Shown here piece after piece: positions 11,601 to 23,600 of a DNA stretch of 29,172 bases; position 1 is the stretch's first letter; every line of letters begins with the position of its first letter. The stretch comes from Tubiluchus corallicola (lineage: Eukaryota > Priapulida > Priapulimorpha > Priapulimorphida > Tubiluchidae). The stretch spans positions 1 through 29,172 of the forward strand of contig JAQGDQ010001692.1 in NCBI GenBank assembly GCA_030141605.1, given 5' to 3'. The notes under the pieces are model-generated. The model did no database searches. It had not been told where the DNA came from and was given only the letters and a program-made list of their open reading frames with translations. The position numbers and the translations under genes are program-made.

Positions 11601-14600
11601 AAAACTGAAATTTAAGATCTCAAATATGAAAAGTATTGAATTCAGTTATCATAATCTTGGAATAAATTTTCGAATCATTAGGAAAAAGCGCTTTCACAAA
11701 GATCTTGCATATTGCTTGATTTTATTATGCAGTAAAATGCTGAGAATTTGTTTAAAAATTCTCCGAGAAAATCGCAGCTAAACTGTGTCGATTGCACAAT
11801 GTTTCAAATGTTTTAATGATAAAGAACATATGTAGTTGAAGTGTAGAATCATTCGAATCTATAATTTTAGGTTCAAATCGAATTCCGACTAAAAAAGCTT
11901 GTTCGAACTCTAACGTTCAATGCTCACTGCTAGTTCATGCTCCTTACTGTTGATCCTATCAAAAAAATTTCCTTTGGAAACTTTTCAAATCCCTTATTGA
12001 AAAATAACACTAAGAATGACCGTGGCGACATCTACATTTAGATTTGTTCATCACTACACTCAACTGAGACTTTGACGAGCTTTAAGTTATTACTCACTCG
12101 AAACGTCTTTCCGTTTTGAAGTTGCACAAGTCGCAGGAAAATATTCCGGCTTCGATTGAATGTTGCTTCCAGAGATGGCGCCGCATTGCTATCCAGTGTT
12201 TGTTCGTGAAATCGCACGCAATGCATTTAAACTCGTTGTTGTTTGTATGACACTGAAATGATAGCCAATCACGTTTACTCACACAGAAAACATTGACCAA
12301 TCACATTTACTGATACCAAAAACAGCAGCCAATCACATTTACTGACAATGAACCATTAGCAAATCACATTTCCTATGACAACAATGACAAATGATCTTCT
12401 CTCCATAATACCTCATTATTATATGAGAAACATTTCTTTTTCAGACTGATGGTCTGGACAAAGTGATTTTCAATGACAGTGACATCTGAAAACTTTAAAG
12501 AATATCCAACCACAATAGGCCACGACAAGTCAAACACAAACACTTGGGCATTGGTCATTCACAAACAATAGGTCATTGGTCATTCACAAACACTAGATCA
12601 TTGGTCAAACACAAACACTAGGTCATTGGTCATTCACAAACACTAGGTCATTGGTCATTCACAAACACTAGATCATTGGTCAAACACAAACACTAGGTCA
12701 TTGGTCAAACACAAACACTAGGTCATTGGTCATTCACAAACACTAGGTCATTGGTTATTCATAAACACTAGGTCATTGGTCATTCATTTACAGTGTTCCC
12801 TCACTTATCACGGGTGTTCCATTCCAGGCTCACCCGCGATAACTAAATTTCCGAGAAGTAGGGACGCTATACTTATTTTAATAGTTATACGTTATTTTAA
12901 GTCTTTATAAACCCTCCCCACACTTATATGTAACCCTTTCCCATTCCCTTAATAACTTTTCCCATACTGTACATGTTCCGTTTAAAAAACTTTACTTAAA
13001 TGTTCATAAAAATATTTTAAACTCTTAAACCGAGATACGTAATTTTAAAAATTTGACGTGTGTTGTGTACAAGCTCACGTCGGCAAGTAGCATCTCAAGC
13101 GGGCGCAAGAACTACATTTCCTTTTTGGTGTGTATTCATCCGCTGAATAAATACACTATTTACTGTAAATGGTAATTTTTTATGATTTATAATATTCTTT
13201 TAATGTTAGAATTAATATTTTTAATATATTTTTATACATTTTATGATTTTTTATGCAAAATTCATCAAATCTATACATCACTGTACAACACGTACTACGC
13301 ATGTGCAAAAATACTTTAGACAGATTACCGCAAAAATCCGCAAAACAGCAAAAATACTGCGATAAATATTTTATGTTAATATTTTTGAAAACGCGCGAAA
13401 CAGCGAAAATACCGCGAAGTAGCGAGGGAACACTGTATATATAATACTGGTTCTTCATTTTGCTTATTGCGGGCAAAGAGATACCAGGAGGTAGTGTAAA
13501 AAAATTAGGGGTATGTGGAGTCAAAAGGTCGGGATCAGGGGGCTTAGGTGATGAATTCCACAAAGCATTGAAATCAGACTGTTTTAAAGAGATATTTAAG
13601 AGAAGTAAAACAAAGCTGCCTGCCACATCAGTTCAGTAACTTATTTAAGAGAAGTCAAAGAAGGTGCAACGTGCTTCAGACTTTTCACACTGACTACACA
13701 GTGTTCAGACACTCAGACATGTGCTTGATGTTCGTCGTCATCATTAACAGCGTTGCTAAATATTCTCATTAAAACATTTCATTATAAAAGAGTACTGAAG
13801 ATTCGTAAAAGTCCAAAAACTTTTCTGCATGAATTAAAGAACAAACCACGAAGTAGCGAGGGAACACTGTACAAGAAGAAAAAATGATAGTTTGGACGCA
13901 TACTGGAGAGAACATCAAGTCGTCACCCTTTGCTTTACAGAAAAATACATGACAGTCTAGACACGCAGTGAGAATCCAGCTTACCTTCTCGTGAATAAGT
14001 TTCTCGTACTCGGTCAAAAAGTATTTGTTGACGTTGTGAAAAACGCAGAAGCGTCGCGAGCAGCGGAAAATGCGAGATCCGTCTTTGAGACGATGGAAGA
14101 GAGGTCGTCGTCTTTGCTTGGCCGAATCGGTAAACTCCGCGTCTCCGTTAGAATTCTACATACAAAACAACTCTTTGTTAACGTTAGTGCGTCCGGTTGT
14201 ATTACGTAAGAAAGATTTAGTCGTTCACGGGATCCTTAAGATCCTTATTCCACAAATTCTGCGTTACATTATCCACATTTTGCACTTCTCGCGAAAACAA
14301 TGGCACCATTGACCTTGTCTTTCACAATCCAAAGCAAAATTATTCTGTCATACTGCAAATGGAAAAGACGAGATATCCCATATTGCCCGGTGCCCACGAT
14401 ACCCGTTTCTGCTCACAATTTAGCAGCAAAAAACAATATGACTTACATGCATACTATTCATTGAACGAAAGAAACAATGAAAACAAATATAGGTAAATAT
14501 AAGTTATCCACATACCGTGCCCACTTAGCTATTTATCCCCAGTAAAAACTGTGAGTTGTTAACAATACCAATGAATATTTAATGGGTTAAACTTGAATGA

Positions 14601-17600
14601 TATTTACAGGTTGGCTTCCTGAAAACTGTTTACAAGAGTGTATTTAACGACTTACAGCTTCTGCTTTCTGAACGTCCAAGATGGCTTCGTCGGGTAAACC
14701 GGCCATCACGGGGTCGATGTTTTCCGCGTCCACGTTGCGATCGTCCTTATCCATTTCTGCATCTTTCGGAAGATCAGCCTTGAACTGTTCCAGGTCCTCG
14801 TTGTCGTCGGCGTCGCCATGGTTACCATCGGCGTCTTCGCCGTCGTCTAGTTGTAGCACATTGACGTGACCTGCACAGAAGGATGCGGCACGTTGGGTTA
14901 TGAGTCAACACACGCACAGATGAACATACACACGCTTGTGTGCAAGTTAGTACGTTTTACTTGCATGCAAAATGTACAAACTAACATTTGTAAGCACGAC
15001 GTTTCCTACGTTTTTCTGTTCCTTTAAGTTTTTAAATAGAACACCATTTACCGTTGCCTAAGGTATCTAAAAACTTAGAACATAGAAAATACGGAGCAAT
15101 TCTTTTGTTATGTCACAATATAAAAACTGACCAAAAACATGCTACATGAATGAGCAGGCGAAACAGACCTCTTTGTAGAGTTACTACATATATACTCTGC
15201 CATACACTGATAGAACGGTTAAATCATAACCGTTGTTAAGACTGTAAGACAATCAGCATTTCTATAAAACTCACAGTCACAAAAACTCAAGAAATATGAG
15301 AAGCAAGTAGTTACCTAGTGCTTGTGCATTAGAAAGCAACTCCGTTAAATACGCCTCGTTGACGCTAAATAATTATAAAAAAACACAATTAAAACATTTT
15401 AAAAGATCATAAACGGAGTCTTGATGATCAATCATTGGATTAGAGTAAAATACATCGCAGAGTGGATGCACCATCACTCTAGGAAACAATAAATCATACC
15501 ATGGACAAAAACGGTGTACACTTTTTGCTAACAAAATATTAAATTACTTTACATTGTCGGTAAAATCAATAATGTTTTTTGGTGAGTCAATGATGCACAC
15601 TGGGATGGAGGTGCCGTGCCTTTTTACCAAATGGTGCAATTATTTTAAATGATTAAGAATTTTTTTCTAATTACACGGGTCGTTCAAACAGATAAGCATA
15701 ATGCTAAATAATTTACGTTTGTATGGAAAGTTTCTTAGGGATTTAGTTTAAAATTCTCTTTTCTTTGCCCTTGACAAAGCAAACATTTAGACGGCCTAGT
15801 CCGTCCTACTGGCCACCGTCCACACGGCCTAGTCCATCCTACTGGCCACCGTCCACACGGCCTACTCCAGTGTGTAATTAACTGTTTCATTTCGTGTTAC
15901 AAAATTTGTCTAAAGCTACGTCAACAGAAGTCAAGGATGACCGAAAGCTCGGAGTGTTCAAACGTGCAAATCTGATTCAGCCTGGAGTCTAAACTATGAA
16001 ATTGCCAAAATCTAGACTCCAAGGTAATGAAAACAGTTTGAAAAAATCTCAAAAAGAAACTGAACACATTAAGTCTACGTAACATGACTTCAATGACAAC
16101 CTAATACATCTACACTCGTATCTCGGTTTGCCGGAAAAGCTGGAAGACGTCGGTGCAAATTTGCCAATTGTCCGTATTTACCGATGCTAAGCTAATAGTA
16201 GACACCGTGTATTAGACTCATGGTAGCGTAGAATCAATCGCCTAATTTTCTCAAAAATGTCTAGTACGGGCCGCTCCTATGCAAAAGTAAAAGCTGTCTG
16301 CAATAGACTCAAATAACTTCAGCATAATTGACTCTAAATCACTTAAATAAGCATTACCGTATATACTCGCATATAAGCCGAATTTAGAACTATAAAATAC
16401 AATACTGAAATCAGGGGGTCGACTTATATGCGCATGAAACAAAATGAACACAAGGACAGACACTAATGCCAATTTTCCAGCCACACATTTTCATCGCTAT
16501 CTGACTCTTTATTTGGTTGTGTGTCACCCAATGTATAATTTCTTCTAGTATGTAACATAAAGGTAAGCATTTTACATCTTTATAGTAAAAAATTTCTATG
16601 AACCAAAAATACCCAATTAACAAAATGTGACAAAAAGGGATCAATTTTGTTGATTGGGTATGGAGTAAAATTAGACAAGTTGATGGTCGGCTTATATCAA
16701 AAACTGGCCATTTTAAAGCACTTTTAGGGGGTCGGCTTATATGCGAGTATATACGGTAATTAAACCGCTTAAACATGCTGACATACAAACAACACACGTA
16801 TCGTTACACTGACGTACGTGATTTAAACAAAGTGACGGCCCTCCAACTAGCGGTCAGCTCATGAAACAACGGACTGTGTCCGTAGTATTAGGGACTTTAG
16901 CTGTCCAGACTGTGCCCGATTCTTCCGGTATACGTAAAAGCGAGATTCGGCAAACCGAGACATGGCAGTACAGCGCAAGAACTTGAATAATTTTATCACT
17001 AGGGAAAAATCTCTTTATCTGCACATCATCAGCCACTTGCATGACACTATACAAAAGCTATACTATACGTTAAGCACCAACACTGCCACCAGACACTGCC
17101 ACATCACCGTGTCTTTAAAAATCGCACGTGCAACTCACCCGTCATCTCCGACCGTGTCAACCCCTTCTCCGTCCGCCGTTGCATGGGGAACACTCTTCTC
17201 TTCTCCGACTCGCTGTGGCGATTCACCCCCCTCCAATTTGCCGTCAGCTTCCATCAGCGCGAGTTCTTCTTCTGTCACGCAGATGCGGACGATGTGACTG
17301 CTGCCGTCGGCGCTTCGAGACGGGCCGTGCGTTCCCAACCCGTCCGTATTTTTCTCTGCCACTAAAAAAAATCATTTCCGCAATAACAAAAACGTGCAAA
17401 TGCTAATTTCAGAACTACGTTGGTAATTGCATAATTTAATTGAGGTGAATCATCAAGGCTAGAAAAATTATTTTCAAAAAAAAAAATCTTGACAGTGACT
17501 GGATTTGAACCAGTGACTTTTAGATTACGTCTGAAGCCATGACTGCTAAGCACAAAGACCACAGGAGATACACAAACTCTTTAGTCTAAAAAACCCAACT

Positions 17601-20600
17601 TCCATCTACTTATGATGATCAATGACAATGAATCAAAGATCACATTCGTCTCTCAAAGATTACCCATATTGTCCACATTTGTCTCTCAAAGATTACCCAT
17701 ATTGGTCATGCATGAAACTACCTTGATTTTTAGCGCTTCTGACTACATTGAAATGTTTCCGTGGTCTGCCCCTCTTCCGCTTAATTTGCACTCCGTTCTC
17801 GTCGAACAGCGGCGGCGGTGGAGGCTTGGGAGGTTGCTCCGGGTATTTGCGAGGTCTTCCCCTCTTTCCCGTTTTCCGCTTCATCCCCGAACTGTCGACC
17901 GTGTTAATCTTTACCGTTGGATCCACTGCGAAAAGACAAATAAGAATACGCAAAATACTTCATCACTGATAGCTCAGCAAAGAAAAGTGTGCTATTCATG
18001 CTATTCATGATGTAAAATAACGAGTTTATCTTAAGCTAAAATCATGGATACAACTTCACGCACTTAAACAATGGTACAAGTGATTAGACAATGTGTTAGT
18101 GACGTTAAATGTGATTGGCTAATGTTTCAGTGACGTTAAATGTGATTGGCTAATGTTTCAGTGACTTTAAATGTGATTTACTAATGCTTTATTGTCAGCA
18201 AATGTTTCAGTGACAGTAAATGTGATTGGCCAATGTTTTCTCGTGAGTAAATGTGATTGGCCAATGTTTCAGTGACAGTAAATGTGATTGGCTAATGTTT
18301 TCTCGTCAGTAAATGTGATTGGCTAATGTTTTCTCGTCAGTAAATGTGATTGGCTAATGTTTTCTCGTCAATAAATGTGATTGGCTAATGTTTCAGTGAC
18401 AGTAAATGTGATTGGCTAATGTTTCAGTGGCAGTAAATGTGATTGGACAATGTTTCAGTGACAGTAAATGTGATTGGCTAATGTTTCAGTGACAGTAAAT
18501 GTGATTGGCTAATGTTTCAGTGACGTTAAATACGATTGGCCAACGTTCCTGCAAACCTTTATTATTGTCTTCTATTCCGCTGTCTTCATCAGCTTCCTCT
18601 CCTTCATCGGTTCTTATGGAAAGCGAATTGTATTTTACATAATCCTTGGGCCGCTTCGTCACGCGTCCGCTCCTCGAAACGTACGTTGTCGTGGCAACCG
18701 GCGGGGCGACGTCGTCCTCGATGCTTTCCGTATCCGTACCGACCGGTTTCTGATTTCTGGAACCTTTAGGACGCCCTCTTGACTTTCGAGGCTCCGAATC
18801 ACTGCAATTAGGTAATGATGAACTTACAAAAAGACGAACTTCATCAACAATGTAACGCTGCAGATGAAATTGGACACTTTATAATAAAAAAACAACTAAT
18901 GTGGATGCGCCCAGTCCAGGTAAAGAAACGGCAAAAATCAGTATTGAACTGTGCGATAGACCTGCAATTTATTAAAATAACAGATCACAAAAAGTGCTTA
19001 AGAACGTGCTAAAGGTTATTACTATTTAGACAAAATAAAAAGTTCGATTTAAGAAGACTGAAACACAAATTATTACTTTATGATTCTACAGATTTGAAGC
19101 AATTCTAACCAATTTAAACTATTAACTAATTATTAAAGTAGATGGTAACTTATATTTACTGGTGACAACTTTGGCTAGAAAATACAACTAGTGACTGTTA
19201 AATTGTAACAAAATAGACAAAGCAATGCAAGTATCACCAAACGGCATGATCAGCATAGCGGCAACAGAAAATGTAACTACGTGTAAGAACAAGTGTGATT
19301 GATAGGTGGCGTATACTACTAAAGCTTAGGTCACATGACTAAGGCTGGCTTCGTTTTAAACACTTTCAGGAAATGCATGTTTGTAAAAATGCGAAAAGAA
19401 AACAAATAATTATAGAATGTTAGATTAAATTGCTTGACACCAACAACTAATACAGTGGTATAAAATTTCAAGACGAATTTTTTAAGCTTTATGTAAGTGG
19501 AGAGTTTTCTTGCGCTTTAAGTTTGTGACTGAAAAATGAAAAAGACGCACCTGTACTGAGCATCGTGTTCATGTTGAACGTGTTCAGCGATCTCGTCTCT
19601 CACGGAAAACGTTTGGAAGCAGATATTACACATGAAAACTTTTGTCACAACCGAAGTCGCTTTGTCCTATAAAATAAGCAAAAATGAACGATCAAATTCT
19701 CATAAATTGGTTACAAAGTAGTATACGTTCTTAGCGATCGAAGCCAAGTAGCAGCGAGTTTGACTGGCGAATGGATGGTTGACCATTGGATTCAGTATTT
19801 CTTCTCGGCGGCTTCATTTACAGTACAACAACGAAAAACAATTTTCACAAATTCGTTAAAAATTACTAAATGTTCTCAGTGATCAAAACTAAGTAGCGCC
19901 GAGTTTGACTGGCGAATGGATGGGTGACCATTGGGTTCAATGTTCCTTCTCGACGGCTTCGTTTACAGTACTACGGGTATCTTATCGTTGATGGAAAACG
20001 TATTCACAGTCGAGCACAACCAACCACTTCTGTCAGTTCATCATCTCAAAAAATGAATAGCGAGACGGGTTCCCGTCCTGCCAGAACCAAGTAAATTTAC
20101 TAGCCCTGCTACCTGCTTCCTAAGCATCCAACTGCACAAGAAAAGACAAAGCCGTCTTCTTTAGTAAATGAAAAGATTTGCATCAAGATAACAAATTTAG
20201 CACTTTAAGAGGAAAAAAGACAATTTAAAAATGACCCAAATAATACTCGTTAGCATTACAATTACCTACATGAGAAACTTGAGTAGTCGAAAAAAAATTC
20301 TTAACAATTTAAAATATTCCTACCATTTGGTAAAAGAGTATGGTATCGCCATCCCAATGTGCACCACTGATTCACCAAAAATGTATTTTTAATCTCACTT
20401 TACAAAATAAACTAATTTAATCTTTTACTTATTTAGTGAAATGAGCTACGAAAGCCCTGATTATTTTTTTCAGACTTTATGCAATATTACCTAAACTTGT
20501 TTCAAACAATTTACCATCAAACGGCCATCAAGGACAAATGTTTAGCCATTGTTTTAATACTGTGTAAAACGAAACAAACATATGCAATTTCAATGTTGTA

Positions 20601-23600
20601 ATTTGTTATTGTAATTTTAAACAAATAAATATACGAAAGTTTGTAAATAAACTCGATAAAATCCTAAACATTTGTTGCTTACTAATAGCCTAAACTGTCA
20701 CAGTTTAAGCTTGATCCATTCACTTTAAGCAAGTGACAACTGACAACAAACTGTGTGAGTGACAGTACTTTTTCTACCTGGGCTCAGACATGCACACAAA
20801 AGCTAAACACCGCGTTGCTGGAGCGCACTGTGTAGATGGCCGCATGCGTGCAACAGCTAAACACACCATTTTGCTAGGCTGTGAAGCAAACAGTACTACC
20901 CTCACGTGCTTTAGTTCCTTATATGTATAAAGAAAGAACTAAAGAAAAAAGAGACTTATTATATTGAAGATTGACAATAATATTGAGTGTTATTTAAACT
21001 TGTTTCAAATGATATACCATCAAAATGGTTGCGTCTAACGTAGGGTTACCATATGTCCGGGTTTTCCTTATTTTGGGCCTCTGTCCCGGCGGGTTTGCAA
21101 AAAATCGGCAGTTTGTCTGGGTTTTGCCTCAATCCGTAAGTATGTACGGACGTTGCCAACTGCAGAGGCGTACGACAGTACGAGACAAAGAAAAGCTCGT
21201 TAATTTTCAATACAAGATGTTGCTAACATCTCAAAATGCAACCCTTGTAAAAGCTTTGTGGACATATTTACTGAACAAAAGTAAGCGATGTGCACATCAC
21301 TATGGGTCACACGACTCACACCGCTGTCGATACTCGGCGTATTCACTAACGACTTAAAATAATGTCAGCTTCCGGGAGCCATTTTGTTTGTTTTTACGCG
21401 AATTTCTTTAAATTCGTATAGTTTCGCTGTTTTGCAGTTTAGAGCGTAACTGGTAAAAGTTAATTAGAAAGTAGCAATGCTGAAACGACAGCGTGCATTT
21501 ACAGATGAAATGAACGCCAAGTACTCGAGTCCTCTTTTTCAACTCAGACAATATGGTAATATAGACTCTAATGGCCATCAGGGGTTCAAAATTTCAAACT
21601 GTATAAAGCGTTACTGCGACGTTAAGCTCTGTATGCAATAAGACAGGCTTGTAAAGTGAAGAAATTCTCCTTTGTTTACAGACACAGTTAACAAGAACGG
21701 CTTCGACACTCGGTAACAAGTAGAACTAAGAGAAGCCATTTACCATGAAGCTTTCACATTGTTCTGACCGGTGGTCTTCGTCCAGGTGTCGTCTGATGTC
21801 CACTTGGGTACGAAACGTCCGGTAACACTTGGTGCAGGCAAGTCTGTTCATTGCCGTGTTGCTGTCTAGTAACTGAAACAGAGGAGAGAATGATTCGTCT
21901 CAGACAACGTTGTTTACTCCGAAAAACAGCATTGTTTACTGTCACAAGTCATAAACAGCACTATTTACTGTCACAAACAACATTGTTTACAATCACAAAC
22001 AGTATTCTTTACAATCACAAACAGCACTGTTTACAGTCACAAACAACATTGTTTACAGTCACAAACAGCACTGTTTACTGTCACAAACAACATTGTTTAC
22101 AATCACAAACAGTATTCTTTACAATCACAAACAGCACTGTTTACTCTCACAAACAGCATTGTTTACAGTCACAAACAGCACTGTTTACTGTCACAAACAA
22201 CATTGTTTACTGTCACAAACAACATTGTTTACAGTCACAAACAACATTGTTTACAGTCACAAACAACATTGTTTACTCTCACACACAACACTGTTTACAG
22301 TCACAAATAACATTGTTGACCGTCACAAACAGCACTGTTTACAGTCACAAACAACATTGTTTACAGTCACAAACAGCATTGTTTACTCTCACAAACAGCA
22401 TTGTTTACTCTCACAAACAACATTGTTTACTCTCACAAACAGCATTGTTTACAGTCACAAACAGCACTGTTTACTGTCACAAACAACACTGTTTACTGTC
22501 ACAAACAGCACTGTTTACTGTCACAAACAACACTGTTTACTGTCACAAACAACATTGTTTACAGTCACAAACAGCACTGTTACTGTCACAAACAACATGT
22601 TTACTGTCACAAACAACACTGTTTACAGTCACAAACAGCATGTTTACTCTCACAACACATGTTTACAGTCACAAACAACATTGTTTACAGTCACAAACAA
22701 CATTGTTTACTGTCACAAACAGCACTGTTTACTGTCACAAACAGCACTGTTTACAGTCACAAACAACACTGTTTACAGTCACAAACAGCATGTTTACGTC
22801 ACAAAACATTGTTTACTGTCACAAACAACATTGTTTACTCTCACAAACAACACTGTTTACAATCACAAATAACATTGTTTACCGTCACAAACAGCACTGT
22901 TTACAGTCACAAACAACATTGTTTACAGTCACAAACAGCATTGTTTACTCTCACAAACAGCATTGTTTACTCTCACAAACAGCATTGTTTACAGTCACAA
23001 ACAGCACTGCTTACAGTCACAAACAACACTGTTTACTGTCACAAACAACATTGTTTACTGTCACAAACAACACTGTTTACAGTCACAAACAGCATTGTTT
23101 ACTCTCACAAACAGCATTGTTTACAGTCACAAACAGCACTGTTTACTGTCACAAACAACATTGTTTACAGTCACAAACAACATTGTTTACTCTCACAAAA
23201 CACTGTTTACAGTCACAAATATTGTGACGTCACAAACAGCACTGTTTACAGTCACAAACAACATTGTTTACTGTCACAAACAGCATTGTTTACTCTCACA
23301 AACAGCATTGTTTACTCTCACAAACAGCATTGTTTACTCTCACAAACAGCATTGTTTACAGTCACAAACAGCACTGTTTACTGTCACAAACAACATTGTT
23401 TACTGTCACAAACAGCATTGTTTACTGTCACAAACAACACTGTTTACTGTCACAAACAACATTGTTTACAGTCACAAACAGCACTGTTTACTGTCACAAA
23501 CAACACTGTTTACAGTCACAAACAACATTGTTTACAGTCACAAACAACATTGTTTACTGTCACAAACAGCACTGTTTACAGTCACAAACAGCACTGTTTA

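Noticed and set aside
13440-13640. Upstream exon in the minus-strand frame at 13180-13626
   Set aside because: No splice sites in the needed phase, and exons 11 and 12 already join in frame.
17493-17575. Functional tRNA gene
   Set aside because: The T-arm is good, but the acceptor strands do not pair and the anticodon arm is unclear.
17748-17969. Plus-strand Gly-rich frame over exon 7
   Set aside because: It is the antisense shadow of the AT-hook and proline codons.
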